A DNA stretch of 64,000 nt from Chromatiales bacterium (GTDB lineage: Bacteria; Pseudomonadota; Gammaproteobacteria; SpSt-1174), in the NCBI GenBank assembly GCA_014762505.1, contig JABURS010000043.1, positions 310,001 through 374,000 on the forward strand, in the 5' to 3' direction. The position numbers were made by a program, and so were the translations under genes. Below the pieces are notes generated by a model that made no database searches, had not been told where the DNA came from, and saw only the letters and a program-made list of their open reading frames with translations. Shown here in pieces: positions 29,619-38,700 of this stretch. Position 1 is the first letter of the stretch. Each line of letters starts with the position of its first letter.

Positions 29619-29696
29619 ATGGCGTGACGCCCGGCGCGCTGCGAAGTCGCGGATTTGCGCCTAAGCTTTTCCCAGTAGTCCATCCCGGGAGGATTC

Positions 29697-30098
29697 ATGT
29701 TTGAAGACACCGGCCAGAAATATCCCTGCCCCTGTTGCGGCTACCTCGTGTTCACCACCCAGCCCGGCAGTTACCAGACCTGTCCCATCTGCCTGTGGCA
29801 GGACAACCTCGCCCAGCTGCGCTTCCCGCTGATGCCGGGTGCCGCCAATACCGTCTCGCTGGAGCGCGGCCAGCAGAATTTCGTCGCCTGCCAGGCGGCC
29901 GAGAAGCGCAACAGCGGGCTCACGCGGGCACCCATCGAGGCCGAGCGCCGCGATCCGCTGTGGCGGCCGTTGGACCCGTCGCAGGACAATATCGAGGAGC
30001 CGCAACGCGGCATCGATTACGCCGACTCCTACCCCATCCAGGACACCACGGTGCTCTACTACTGGCGCGATACCTACTGGCGCCGTTATTCCAGCTGA
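29697..30098 (+). CDS. CPCC-type cysteine-rich zinc-ribbon protein
   Basis: 133 residues. The N terminus reads YPCPCCGYLVF ... YQTCPICLWQD, giving two Cys pairs that should bind one zinc ion, as in the CPCC family (Pfam Cys_rich_CPCC). The C-terminal half (PLDPSQDNIEEPQRGIDY, YYWRDTYWRRY) has no recognised motif. GGGAGG precedes ATG 29697. The gene stands alone between a terminator and the TorD-like gene. The family's function is unknown; protein or nucleic acid contact is only a guess. Confidence 0.8.
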   Translation: MFEDTGQKYPCPCCGYLVFTTQPGSYQTCPICLWQDNLAQLRFPLMPGAANTVSLERGQQNFVACQAAEKRNSGLTRAPIEAERRDPLWRPLDPSQDNIEEPQRGIDYADSYPIQDTTVLYYWRDTYWRRYSS

Positions 30099-30117
30099 GT
30101 CCCTGCCCCTTGCCCCG

Positions 30118-30131
30118 TTGATCTAGGTCAG
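30118..30131 (+). promoter_or_regulatory. FNR/ANR-like half-conserved box upstream of the TorD-like gene
   Basis: TTGAT-CTAG-GTCAG matches the FNR/ANR consensus TTGAT-N4-ATCAA fully in the left half and in 3 of 5 bases in the right half. It lies 67 bp before the TorD-like start, a reasonable activator distance. The idea that it gives low-oxygen control is inference. Confidence 0.35.
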
Positions 30132-30198
30132 CATACGGGCGCGAGTCGCATGACAGAATTCGCGGGTCATGTACCAACAGCGGCGGGAGAGGACCACC

Positions 30199-30735
30199 AT
30201 GGAAACAAGCGAGCTGCAGTGTCAGCCGGGTGTCTCGCGACTGAGCGTGGACGAGCTGCACCTCCTGCGTGGTCTGCTGGCATTTCCGGGCGAACCGGTG
30301 CGCGAGCTGGTGCAGGACCTGGCCACCGTCTGGGACTGGCTGGCCGGCGCCGAGCGGCAGCTGGCGACCCTGGGGATGGATGAATGGCGGGCAGAATACC
30401 GGCGGCTGTTCTTCCGGGGGCAGCAGGCCGCCCAATGCCCGCCCTTCGCCACCGACTACGCCGGTCCGGGGGAGGAGCCCGCCTGGACGATGGTCTCGCT
30501 GCATCTGCGGGCGGGATTCCCGCTCACCAACATGCCGCCGGACTATCTCTGTGCCGAGCTGAATCTGCTGGCCGAACTGCTCGAGAGTGAGCATGACCTG
30601 GGGCCGGCGCTGCTGGGCGAGGCCTGGGATCATCTGCGAGGCTGGGTGCCGGAGTTCGCAGCCCGTCTCGAGCGCCAGGCGCAGGTCGAACTCTATCGCG
30701 GGGTTGCCCGGCGGCTGCTGGAACTATTCGTCTGA
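30199..30735 (+). CDS. TorD/DmsD-family molecular chaperone
   Basis: 178 residues, all-helical. LRGLLAFPGEPVRELVQDLA, WRAEYRRLFF and the later CPPFATDYAG align with the TorD/DmsD/NarJ-like chaperones that hold molybdenum-cofactor enzymes before Tat export. ATG 30199 is chosen for the GGGAGAGG site upstream. No molybdoenzyme gene is in the window, so the client is elsewhere. The last 12 bp overlap the end of bioD on the opposite strand. Family assignment is good, partner unknown. Confidence 0.75.
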   Translation: METSELQCQPGVSRLSVDELHLLRGLLAFPGEPVRELVQDLATVWDWLAGAERQLATLGMDEWRAEYRRLFFRGQQAAQCPPFATDYAGPGEEPAWTMVSLHLRAGFPLTNMPPDYLCAELNLLAELLESEHDLGPALLGEAWDHLRGWVPEFAARLERQAQVELYRGVARRLLELFV

Positions 30736-31410
30736 ACCCAGCAGCTGGGCGGCCAGCGCGTCCAGGCCGTCAGCGGCAGCGTAGGGCAGGCAGTAGAGGG
30801 GGCACTCGCTGTGGGCGGCGAGTTCATCCGCGTTGTCCAGGTCCGGATCGGTCTCTGCCGTCACGCGGTTGAGTACCATGGCTGCCACGTGCAGGCCATG
30901 CCGTTCGGCGGCCGCCAGCCCCATGAGGGCCTGATTGATTCCCCCCAGCCGGTCCGGCACCACCAGTACCAGTGGCAGGCCCAGGGCCGCGGCCAGGTCG
31001 GCATTGAGCCCGTCCTCGGCGATCGGCGAGCAGATCCCGCCGGCCCCTTCCACATGCAGCCAGTCCGAACCGTCCAGCCCGCTGAGTGCGGCTGCGCGTA
31101 GCGCCGCGAGCGGGAGCCGTTCGCCGGCCAGGCTGGCTGCCCGCGGCGGCGAGAGGGCATGACGGAAACGGTACGGACAGATGACCTGCAGTGCCTCGCG
31201 GTTCCCGGCCGCGGCCTGCAGGGCCAGGGCGTCGGCCGGGTGCAGCTCGCCGTCCTGCAGCGCGCAGCCGGACTCGACCGGCTTGCGTACCGCGATCCGG
31301 TGACCCTGCCGGGACAGGGCATGGACCAGCCGCGTACCCACGAAGGTCTTGCCGACACCGGTGTCGGTAGCGGTGAGAAAGACACCGCGTTTTGCGAGAG
31401 AGGGATTCAT
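30724..31410 (-). CDS. bioD: Dethiobiotin synthetase
   Basis: 228 residues. It closes the ureido ring of dethiobiotin from DAPA, CO2 and ATP. The P-loop VFLTATDTGVGKTFVGTRL, substrate segment RKPVESGC, and WLHVEGAGGICSPIAEDG are diagnostic. The start MNPSLAKRG at 31410 fits homologues. Other bio genes are not in the window. The gene is convergent with and overlaps the TorD-like gene by 12 bp. Confidence 0.94.
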   Translation of the reverse strand: MNPSLAKRGVFLTATDTGVGKTFVGTRLVHALSRQGHRIAVRKPVESGCALQDGELHPADALALQAAAGNREALQVICPYRFRHALSPPRAASLAGERLPLAALRAAALSGLDGSDWLHVEGAGGICSPIAEDGLNADLAAALGLPLVLVVPDRLGGINQALMGLAAAERHGLHVAAMVLNRVTAETDPDLDNADELAAHSECPLYCLPYAAADGLDALAAQLLGSDE

Positions 31411-31453
31411 GGGGGCTATTGTTCCACAGCCGGGGCGAGGCCGCAGCCGCCAG

Positions 31454-31915
31454 TCAGTGATTCTCGGTCGGGTCCTGCGGCGGGGCCGGGGCAGGAAAGC
31501 GGCTGGCGTATTTTGCGATCCACTCCAGGGCGGCCTGCTGGCTGTCGAGCCGGCGACCCTCACGCTGTAACACCGCCTGCCGGTACTGCTCGATGTGGCA
31601 GAGCTGCTCGATCATGCGGGCGCGGTAGGCGTCTTCTTCGCGCAGGAATTCCACGCCGATCTGGTAACCCTGTGCATTGGGCCGGCACCAGACCACCCGG
31701 GCCGGGGTCTCGACATCCTCGGCGATCAGCGGCATGCGCAGGCGCACCACTTCTCCGGGGCGGCGGGGTTCGCCTGCCTGATAGCTGAGCCCGCCGTGGC
31801 TGACGTCATGCAGCTGGGAGGCGAGCCGGTTCTTCGGGTCGCTGACGACCTCGATGGGGATGTTGGAGGGGTGGCGCATGAAGCCGCGCTGGCTGCGCCT
31901 GTCGTGTGCTGGCAT
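31454..31915 (-). CDS. PilZ-domain c-di-GMP receptor protein
   Basis: 153 residues. The N-terminal RxxxR box (RGFMR) and the DVSHGG box ((D/N)xSxxG) are the two c-di-GMP contact motifs of PilZ. A beta-barrel follows (VVRLRMPLIAEDVETPARVVWC ... GYQIGVEFL). The C-terminal about 50 residues are helical and Gln-rich. With EAL and HD-GYP genes in the same window, it is a plausible cytoplasmic effector. It is 43 bp upstream of bioD on the same strand. Confidence 0.9.
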   Translation of the reverse strand: MPAHDRRSQRGFMRHPSNIPIEVVSDPKNRLASQLHDVSHGGLSYQAGEPRRPGEVVRLRMPLIAEDVETPARVVWCRPNAQGYQIGVEFLREEDAYRARMIEQLCHIEQYRQAVLQREGRRLDSQQAALEWIAKYASRFPAPAPPQDPTENH

Positions 31916-31979
31916 GCCCCGAGTATAGGTGGGGAGACGGCTTCCCGTCTGCCCCTGCCAGGGTGTTGCCGGGCGGTGT

Positions 31980-33125
31980 TCAGCCCAGCGGCGAGGGCAG
32001 TTCGCGGGTCACCGCCTGCTTCTGCTTCGTCGCCTCGCCCATCAGGCAGACACCGAGCAGCTGGCCGTCGGGACCGACGAAGTCGGCGCGCAGGTCCGGC
32101 GCCTGGCCGCTTATGCGCCACTCGCCCTCGCTGCCCGGCGCGGGCGGGTTGACCACGGTGGCCAGCGCCGGGGTCTTTACCACCACCGGCATGGCCGGGT
32201 AGCTGACGGGAGTGGGCTCGTTGGCCAGTGTCTTCGCCAGCGCCCGGGCCGCGTGCATGATGGGCATGATGTAGGGCAGTACCACGCCATCGACCTCCGC
32301 GCAGTCGCCCAGGGCATAGACGTCCTCGGCGCTGGTCTGCAGCCGGCGATCCACCTGGATGCCGCGGCCCACGGCAAGCCCCGCGGACTCGGCCAGGACC
32401 GTGCGCGGACGCAGGCCCACGGCGGAGAGCACGGTGTCGGCATCGATGGTCTCGCCGTTGGCGAGCGTCAGGGCGATGCCGCTGGCCTCCCGCACGATGC
32501 GCTCGACCTGGGTGCCAAGGTGCAGGCGGATGCCGGCCGCGGTCAGGGCATCGCGCATGGCGATCCCGCAGGCCTCGGGCAGCAGGCGTCCCAGCGGCAG
32601 TGGGGCCAGGTCGATCACGTCCACGATGTAGCCATGGCCGGCCAGGTCATTGGCGAACTCGCAGCCGATGAGGCCGGCGCCGAGCAGCGCCACGCGCGGC
32701 CCCTGCTCCAGGGCCTCGCGAAACCGGGCATAGTCCGCCAGGTCGTTGACCGAGAGCACGCTGTCGGCCGCATCCCCGTCGAGCGGCAGGCGGATGGGAT
32801 CGGCACCCAGGGCCAGCACCAGGCGGGCATAGCCGATCGTCTCCTGCCCGGCCACCACCTGGCTGGCGTGGGTGTCGATGCCGGTGACCCGGGTCTGCGT
32901 GAGGATGCGGGCATCGAGCTGCTCGGCCATCTTCTCGGCCGGGGTGTTCACCAGTGCCGCCGCGTCCTTGCCCTGGGCGAAGGCATTGGACAGCATCGGC
33001 TTGGAATAGAAGGCGCCATCATCGGCGCTGATCAGCACCAGCGGCGTGTCGGCGTCGAGCTTGCGGAACTCGCGCGCCAGCGTGTAGCCGGCCAGGCCGG
33101 TACCGATAATGACGATGGGATTCAT
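31980..33125 (-). CDS. Rubredoxin-NAD(+) reductase-like flavoprotein
   Basis: 381 residues. Two dinucleotide folds are visible: FAD motif IVIIGTGLAGYTLAREF at the N terminus and NAD motif VALLGAGLIGCEFANDLA near residue 145, plus EDVYALGDCAEV. The C-terminal domain (about 320-381) matches rubredoxin reductases of the AlkT/RubB type. It should pass electrons from NADH to the rubredoxin encoded just upstream. AGGAG precedes ATG 33125. A terminator lies between it and the rubredoxin gene, so it may have its own promoter. Confidence 0.88.
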   Translation of the reverse strand: MNPIVIIGTGLAGYTLAREFRKLDADTPLVLISADDGAFYSKPMLSNAFAQGKDAAALVNTPAEKMAEQLDARILTQTRVTGIDTHASQVVAGQETIGYARLVLALGADPIRLPLDGDAADSVLSVNDLADYARFREALEQGPRVALLGAGLIGCEFANDLAGHGYIVDVIDLAPLPLGRLLPEACGIAMRDALTAAGIRLHLGTQVERIVREASGIALTLANGETIDADTVLSAVGLRPRTVLAESAGLAVGRGIQVDRRLQTSAEDVYALGDCAEVDGVVLPYIMPIMHAARALAKTLANEPTPVSYPAMPVVVKTPALATVVNPPAPGSEGEWRISGQAPDLRADFVGPDGQLLGVCLMGEATKQKQAVTRELPSPLG

Positions 33126-33154
33126 GGATGACTCCTGTGTCTCTTGTCCTGGGT

Positions 33155-33182
33155 AAAAAACCGCGGCCGTGACGGCCGCGGT
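33155..33182 (-). terminator. Terminator after the rubredoxin gene
   Basis: ACCGCGGCCG (33160-33169 on the plus strand) pairs perfectly with CGGCCGCGGT (33173-33182) around a 3-base loop. On the minus strand a six-U tract follows. It ends the rubrerythrin-rubredoxin transcript before the reductase gene. Confidence 0.85.
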
Positions 33183-33206
33183 GCAGGCGATTGCCCTGGT
33201 TGTGGC

Positions 33207-33377
33207 TCAGGCAGCGATCTCGATCATGTCGAAGTCGGCCTTGGCGACACCGCAGTCCGGGCATTCCCAGTCTTCCGGGATGTCTTCCCACTTGGTGCCG
33301 GCGGCGATGCCCTCTTCGGGCAGGCCCTGGGCCTCGTCGTAGATGAAGCCGCAAACCACGCATTCCCACTTTTTCAT
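33207..33377 (-). CDS. Rubredoxin
   Basis: 56 residues. Two Cys-x2-Cys-Gly motifs ([10 protein letters not shown] and [11 protein letters not shown]) bind one iron. It carries electrons between the reductase and an acceptor, here most likely the rubrerythrin. ATG 33377 has GAGGTGAT upstream. It lies 39 bp after the rubrerythrin stop, and a terminator follows. Confidence 0.95.
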   Translation of the reverse strand: MKKWECVVCGFIYDEAQGLPEEGIAAGTKWEDIPEDWECPDCGVAKADFDMIEIAA

Positions 33378-33416
33378 ATCATCACCTCGTTGAATTGAAT
33401 TCGCTTCAGGCTGCAA

Positions 33417-33908
<492 letters not shown>

Positions 33909-33972
33909 CTGTGTATCCCCTCTGAAAGGTTGGGTGAATTTCAGGCTACGGGGCACAGTCTAGGGGCGGGTC

Positions 33973-34046
33973 ATCGATTGATGAAATCGAATGTTTTGAA
34001 TCGATTGATAGTTAAATACTATCGATTGAGCGAGGGAGATCGATAG
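33973..34046 (-). promoter_or_regulatory. Repeat-rich control region upstream of rubrerythrin, OxyR-like palindrome
   Basis: Three direct copies of ATCGATTGA start at 33973, 34000 and 34021, with a further ATCGAT at 34039. GATAGT-TAAAT-ACTATC (34007-34023) is a perfect inverted repeat, and its ATAG-N7-CTAT core equals the OxyR half-operator form. It lies between the oxyR stop and the rubrerythrin start, about 100 bp upstream of the latter. Control by the adjacent OxyR is the simplest reading but is inference. Confidence 0.6.
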
Positions 34047-34056
34047 CACCCGGCTA

Positions 34057-34995
34057 TCACTCCAGCGGCAGGTCCAGCATCTCCACGCAGGTCAGGGGGC
34101 TGGCCTGGATGGCCGCGTGCAGGGCGCGGATGGCCGGGGTGCGGTGGAAGGACTCGCGCCAGGCCAGGGCCACGCGGCGGGTGGGGGCCGGGTCGGCAAA
34201 GCGGCGGATGGTCACCAGCCGGCGGCTGTACTGGTCGGCCCCGGCCGCCGAGCAGGGCAGGACCGTGGACCCCATGCCGGAGGCGACCATGTGCCGAATG
34301 GTCTCCAGCGAGCTGCCCTCCAGGGTCTTCTGCATGCTGCCCTCGGTGGTGGCGCTGCGGTTGCACTCGGGACAGACCTGCAGGACCTGGTCGCGAAAGC
34401 AGTGTCCCTGGCCGAGCAGCAGCAGGTTCTGCCGGGCCAGCTCCCCGGCGCTGATCACGGTCTGTTCCTGCAGCGGGTGACTGGCCGGCAGCAGCACGAC
34501 GAAGGGCTCGTCATATACCGGCCAGGTGCGGATGCCGGGCTCGGCGAAGGGCAGGGAGATGAGGATGACGTCGAGCTGGCCGCGCTTGAGCTTTTCGGCG
34601 AGCACGGCCGTGTAGTTTTCCTCCAGCAGCAGGGGCATCTGCGGGGCACGCTGGTGCAGCTCGGGGATGAGGTGCGGCAGCAGGTAGGGGCCGATGGTGT
34701 AGATGGTGCCGAAGCGCAGCGGGCCGGCCAGCGGGTCCTTGCCGTGCTCGGCGATCTCCTTGATGCGGTCGGCCTCTTCGAGGGCGCGCTGGGCCTGGGT
34801 GACGATCTCCTCACCGGCGGCGGTGAGCTTCACCTCGTTCTTGCTGCGCTCGAAGATCTCCAGCCCCAGCTCCTCTTCCAGGCGCTTGACGCCCATGCTG
34901 AGCGTGGGCTGGGAGACGAAGCAGGCCTCGGCGGCGCGCCCGAAGTGGCGTTCCCGGGCGACGGCGACGATGTAGCGCAGCTCCGTGAGGGTCAT
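34057..34995 (-). CDS. oxyR: Hydrogen peroxide-inducible LysR regulator OxyR
   Basis: 312 residues. An N-terminal winged helix (TLTELRYIVAVARERHFGRAA, SQPTLSMGVKRLEEELG) precedes a substrate-binding-like sensor domain. The redox cysteines fall at Cys199 (GQGHCFRD) and Cys208 (LQVCPEC), the exact E. coli numbers, so a disulfide switch is expected. It starts one base after the purC stop and precedes rubrerythrin, rubredoxin and rubredoxin reductase on the same strand. It probably controls that group. Confidence 0.95.
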   Translation of the reverse strand: MTLTELRYIVAVARERHFGRAAEACFVSQPTLSMGVKRLEEELGLEIFERSKNEVKLTAAGEEIVTQAQRALEEADRIKEIAEHGKDPLAGPLRFGTIYTIGPYLLPHLIPELHQRAPQMPLLLEENYTAVLAEKLKRGQLDVILISLPFAEPGIRTWPVYDEPFVVLLPASHPLQEQTVISAGELARQNLLLLGQGHCFRDQVLQVCPECNRSATTEGSMQKTLEGSSLETIRHMVASGMGSTVLPCSAAGADQYSRRLVTIRRFADPAPTRRVALAWRESFHRTPAIRALHAAIQASPLTCVEMLDLPLE

Positions 34996-34996
34996 G

Positions 34997-35881
34997 TCAG
35001 GCGGTCAGGCGGCGCAGCGCCTCGCGGTATTTCTCGGCCGTCTTTTCCACGATCTCGGCCGGCAGTTCGGGGCCGGGTGCGGTCTTGTCCCAGTCCAGCG
35101 TCTCCAGGTAGTCGCGCACGAACTGCTTGTCGAAGGAGGGCGGGCTGATCCCCGGACGGTAGGTGTCGGCCGGCCAGAAGCGGGAGGAGTCGGGGGTCAG
35201 CGCCTCGTCGATCAGGACCAGCCGGCCGTCGTCGTCCAGGCCGAACTCGAACTTGGTATCGGCGATGATGATGCCGCGCTCGCGGGCATAGCTCGCGGCC
35301 TCCCGGTAGATGCGCAGGCTCGTGTCGCGCACCTGGGTGGCGATGTCCTGGCCGACCAGCCCGACCGTGTGCTCGAAGTCGACGTTGATGTCGTGATCGC
35401 CCACCTCGGCCTTGGTGGAGGGGGTGTAGATCGGTTCCGGCAGCTGGTCCGCGAGCTGCAGGCCCGCGGGCAGCGGGATGCCGCAGACCGCGCCGGTCTG
35501 CTGGTAGTCCTTCCAGCCGGAGCCGATGAGGTAGCCGCGCACGATGGCCTCGATCGGCAGGGGGCGGAGCTTGCGCACGATGATGGAACGGCCCTCCAGC
35601 GGCGCGCGTTCGGCCGCATCCGGGATCACGTCCTCTAGCTTCAGGTCGCTCAGGTGGTTCGGGATGATGTGCCGCATCTTCGCGAACCAGAAGCTGGAGA
35701 CCTGGGTGAGCACCTCGCCCTTGCCCGGGATGGGCGTGGGCAGGATCACGTCGAAGGCGGAGAGCCGGTCGGTGGTGACGATGAGCATGTGCGCGTCGTC
35801 GACCGCATAGATGTCGCGCACCTTGCCGCGCTGGATCAGCGGCAGGCTGGTGAGCCGGGATTCGTACAGGGGCGTGGTCAT
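34997..35881 (-). CDS. purC: Phosphoribosylaminoimidazole-succinocarboxamide synthase
   Basis: 294 residues, the longer PurC form (E. coli has 237). It condenses CAIR and aspartate with ATP in purine synthesis. Motifs include [54 protein letters not shown] and [13 protein letters not shown]. It is flanked by psiE (3 bp away) and oxyR (1 bp away), so all three may be cotranscribed, although they share no pathway. Confidence 0.96.
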   Translation of the reverse strand: MTTPLYESRLTSLPLIQRGKVRDIYAVDDAHMLIVTTDRLSAFDVILPTPIPGKGEVLTQVSSFWFAKMRHIIPNHLSDLKLEDVIPDAAERAPLEGRSIIVRKLRPLPIEAIVRGYLIGSGWKDYQQTGAVCGIPLPAGLQLADQLPEPIYTPSTKAEVGDHDINVDFEHTVGLVGQDIATQVRDTSLRIYREAASYARERGIIIADTKFEFGLDDDGRLVLIDEALTPDSSRFWPADTYRPGISPPSFDKQFVRDYLETLDWDKTAPGPELPAEIVEKTAEKYREALRRLTA

Positions 35882-35884
35882 GGG

Positions 35885-36328
35885 CTACCGCTTGGAAAAG
35901 ACGTCGTCGTGCGCGATCTCGCGCGGGGATTCATAGGGAAATCTGAGGTGGCCGTAGCGGATCACCAGCACGGCCAGCGCGATGAGCAGGATGGTTGCGC
36001 CAAAGGCCACCAGTCCCCACTCGCTGATGGACTTGATGTCGATCATCACGTGGCGGGCCAGGGCGACGATGGCGATGTACAGCGGGATGCGTACCGGCAG
36101 GGCGCCGGAGTCCAGGTACACGCCCACCATGGTCAGGACCTCGAGGTAGATGAACAGCAGCAGCAGGTCCCCGAGGGTGACCTCGCGGGTGCTGATCATC
36201 TTCCAGATCTCCTCGCCGGTGGCGTAGAGGGTGGCGAGTGCGATGACGAACAGGGCGATCGACTCGACCACCTTGATCATCTTCCTGCCCAGGCGCGCGG
36301 CCGGCAATTGTCTTGGTTTGCTGTCCAT
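35885..36328 (-). CDS. PsiE-family membrane protein
   Basis: 147 residues with four predicted membrane helices. KVVESIALFVIALATLYATGEE, LLLFIYLEVLTMVGVYLDSG and PLYIAIVALARHVMIDIKS match the phosphate-starvation-inducible PsiE family. The biochemical role is unknown. ATG 36328 is chosen from homology; translation from further upstream would run through the purE promoter. It is divergent from purE. Confidence 0.85.
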   Translation of the reverse strand: MDSKPRQLPAARLGRKMIKVVESIALFVIALATLYATGEEIWKMISTREVTLGDLLLLFIYLEVLTMVGVYLDSGALPVRIPLYIAIVALARHVMIDIKSISEWGLVAFGATILLIALAVLVIRYGHLRFPYESPREIAHDDVFSKR

Positions 36329-36398
36329 GGTGGCATCATAGCGAATCTCTATGGTGGCCACTATCCTTAAAAGGCCGCGGCCGCCACCGGCCCGGCGC

Positions 36399-36427
36399 TT
36401 GGCTTTGGCGGGGCATAAGGGTATAAA
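36399..36427 (+). promoter_or_regulatory. Sigma-70-type promoter of purE
   Basis: TTGGCT (36399-36404), a 17 bp spacer and TATAAA (36422-36427) make a near-consensus promoter. Transcription would start about 36434, 30 bp before ATG 36466. The following CACGTTTTTTCACGCG tract is A+T-rich but not a clear PurR box. Confidence 0.65.
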
Positions 36428-36465
36428 TGCACGTTTTTTCACGCGTTTTTGCGGGGGAATAGCGG

Positions 36466-36960
36466 ATGAGCAAGCCACTGGTCGGCGTCGTCATGGGCAG
36501 CAGCAGCGACTGGCCCGTCATGCAGCATGCCGTGGAGCAGCTCGCGGCCTTCGGCGTGGCCCACGAATACCGTGTCGTCTCGGCACACCGCACCCCCGAT
36601 CTGCTGTTCGAGTATGCCGCCACTGCACGCGAGCGCGGCCTCAAGGCCATCATCGCCGGGGCCGGCGGGGCCGCCCACCTGCCGGGCATGCTGGCCGCCA
36701 AGACCACCGTGCCGGTGCTGGGCGTGCCGGTCCCCTCGCGCTACCTCAAGGGGCAGGATTCACTGCTGTCCATCGTGCAGATGCCCAAGGGGGTGCCGGT
36801 GGCCACCTTCGCCATCGGCGAGGCCGGCGCGGCCAATGCCGGGCTCTTCGCCGTGGCCATGCTGGCGGGCGAGGATGCGGCGCTGGCCGCGAAGCTGGCC
36901 GAGTTCCGTGCCCGCCAGGAACAGGCCGTGTTCGACATGACCCTGCCCCCGGAGGCCTGA
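36466..36960 (+). CDS. purE: 5-(carboxyamino)imidazole ribonucleotide mutase
   Basis: 164 residues. It moves the carboxylate of N5-CAIR to give [48 protein letters not shown] and [17 protein letters not shown] are class I PurE motifs, including the catalytic SAHRTP histidine. purK follows with only one base between the two genes. Confidence 0.97.
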   Translation: MSKPLVGVVMGSSSDWPVMQHAVEQLAAFGVAHEYRVVSAHRTPDLLFEYAATARERGLKAIIAGAGGAAHLPGMLAAKTTVPVLGVPVPSRYLKGQDSLLSIVQMPKGVPVATFAIGEAGAANAGLFAVAMLAGEDAALAAKLAEFRARQEQAVFDMTLPPEA

Positions 36961-36961
36961 G

Positions 36962-38095
36962 GTGATACTGCCGGGTGCGACCCTGGGCATGCTGGGCGGC
37001 GGCCAGCTCGGTCGCATGTTCACCATCGCCGCGCGCACCATGGGCTACCGCGTCATCGTGCTGGACCCGGACCCGGACAGCCCGGCCGGCCGCCTGGCCG
37101 ACGAACACCTGCATGCCGCCTACAACGACGACTGGGCCCTGGAACAGCTGGGCCGTTCCTGCGCCGCCGTCACCACCGAGTTCGAGAACATCCCGGCAGA
37201 CACCCTGCGCAGGCTGGCGGCCTTCTGTCCCGTGCGCCCCGCGGCCGAGGCCCTGGAGCAGACCCAGAACCGCATCCGCGAGAAGACCTTCATCCACCAG
37301 GCGGGCCTCGCCACCGCGCAGTTTCGCGCCGTCGAGTCGCCGGCGGAGCTGGAGGCGGCCTTCGCGGCCATCGGCGGCCCCGCCATCCTCAAGCGTGCCG
37401 CCTTCGGCTACGACGGCAAGGGGCAGTACGTGGTGGACAGCCTGGCGGCCGCATGCGAGGCCTTTCAGGCCATGGACAGCGTGCCCTGCGTGCTCGAGCA
37501 GCGCGTGAACCTGGCCGTGGAGGTCTCGGTGATGGTGGCGCGCAATCCCAGCGGCCAGGTGACGACCTACCCGGTGGCCGAGAACATCCACGTGAACGGC
37601 ATCCTCGATACCACCATCGTGCCGGCGCGCATCGACGACGCCCTGGTCTCGAAGGCACGGACAGCGGCGACGCGGCTCGCCGAGGCGCTGGACTACTGCG
37701 GCGTGATGGGCGTGGAGTTCTTCGTCACCGATGCGGGCGAGCTGCTGGTGAACGAGGTCGCCCCCCGCCCGCACAACAGCGGGCACTACACCATCGACGC
37801 CTGCATCACCTCGCAGTTCGAACAGCAGGTGCGCATGGTCTGCGACCTGCCCTTCGGCGACACGCGCCTGCTCTCGCCGGTGGTGATGATCAATCTGCTG
37901 GGCGACCTCTGGGCATCGGGTAACCCGCCGTGGGAGGGGCTGCTGGCCGACCCGGCGGCCAAGCTGCACCTCTATGGCAAATCCACGGCCCGCCCCGGGC
38001 GCAAGATGGGCCACTTCTGCTGCCTGGCCGATGACGTGGACACGGCGCTGGCCCATGCGCGCCGGGCCATGTCGCAGCTCTCGGGGCGGTCATGA
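36962..38095 (+). CDS. purK: 5-(carboxyamino)imidazole ribonucleotide synthase
   Basis: 377 residues from a GTG start, one base after the purE stop. This ATP-grasp enzyme carboxylates AIR. Seen are LGMLGGGQLGRMFTIAA, VLDPDPDSPAGRLAD, TTEFENIPADTLRRLA, KRAAFGYDGKGQ and NEVAPRPHNSGHYT. The stop overlaps the following methyltransferase by 4 bp. Confidence 0.97.
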   Translation: MILPGATLGMLGGGQLGRMFTIAARTMGYRVIVLDPDPDSPAGRLADEHLHAAYNDDWALEQLGRSCAAVTTEFENIPADTLRRLAAFCPVRPAAEALEQTQNRIREKTFIHQAGLATAQFRAVESPAELEAAFAAIGGPAILKRAAFGYDGKGQYVVDSLAAACEAFQAMDSVPCVLEQRVNLAVEVSVMVARNPSGQVTTYPVAENIHVNGILDTTIVPARIDDALVSKARTAATRLAEALDYCGVMGVEFFVTDAGELLVNEVAPRPHNSGHYTIDACITSQFEQQVRMVCDLPFGDTRLLSPVVMINLLGDLWASGNPPWEGLLADPAAKLHLYGKSTARPGRKMGHFCCLADDVDTALAHARRAMSQLSGRS

Positions 38096-38700
38096 GCCCC
38101 GAGACCCTGCCGAACAGCGGCGACGCCATCGACAGGCTGCGCCAGGACATCGTCTTCACCGACACCCTGCGGGGGCAGACGCTCACCTTCCACAGCACCT
38201 GGGGCATCTTCTCGCCCAAGGGGGTCGATGAGGGGACGCGCCTGCTGCTGGACTTCATCGAGGTGAACGCGGCCGACGACTGCCTCGACCTGGGCTGCGG
38301 CTACGGGCCCATCGGGCTCACGCTCGCCCGGCTGGCGCCCGGTGGGCGCACGTTGATGGTGGACAAGGACTTCATGGCCGTGGAATACGCCAACCGCAAT
38401 GCCGCCCTCAACGGCATCGGCAACGCCGAGGCCATGCTGAGCAACGCCTTCCAGCACATCGGGGAGCGGCAGTTCGACCTGATCGCATCCAACGTGCCCG
38501 CCCAGGTGGGCAAGGAGATGCTCGGCATCATGCTGCACGACGCCCACGCCCACCTGCGTCCCGGCGGCCGGATCTACGTGGTGACCATCACCGGCCTGCG
38601 CCAGCTGTTCAAGCGCGAGCTCACCCGCGTGTTCGGCAACTACGAGAAGATCAAGCAGGGCAGGACCTACACCGTGGCCATGGCGGAGAAGGCGGCCTAG
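38092..38700 (+). CDS. RsmC-like class I SAM-dependent methyltransferase of unknown target
   Basis: 202 residues. The SAM site is CLDLGCGYGPIGLTLARL, and STWGIFSPKGVDEGTRLL precedes it, as in RsmC/RlmG (MTS domain) enzymes. The catalytic motif IV, usually NPPF/Y in N-methyltransferases, reads ASNVPAQVG. That change argues against base N-methylation as in RsmC. It starts inside the purK stop (ATGA) and its stop directly touches the next start. The substrate is unknown. Confidence 0.8.
   Translation: MSPETLPNSGDAIDRLRQDIVFTDTLRGQTLTFHSTWGIFSPKGVDEGTRLLLDFIEVNAADDCLDLGCGYGPIGLTLARLAPGGRTLMVDKDFMAVEYANRNAALNGIGNAEAMLSNAFQHIGERQFDLIASNVPAQVGKEMLGIMLHDAHAHLRPGGRIYVVTITGLRQLFKRELTRVFGNYEKIKQGRTYTVAMAEKAA

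Noticed and set aside
36428-36460. PurR operator before purE
   Set aside because: CACGCGTTTTTGCG shares parts of the PurR box, but the palindrome is not kept.
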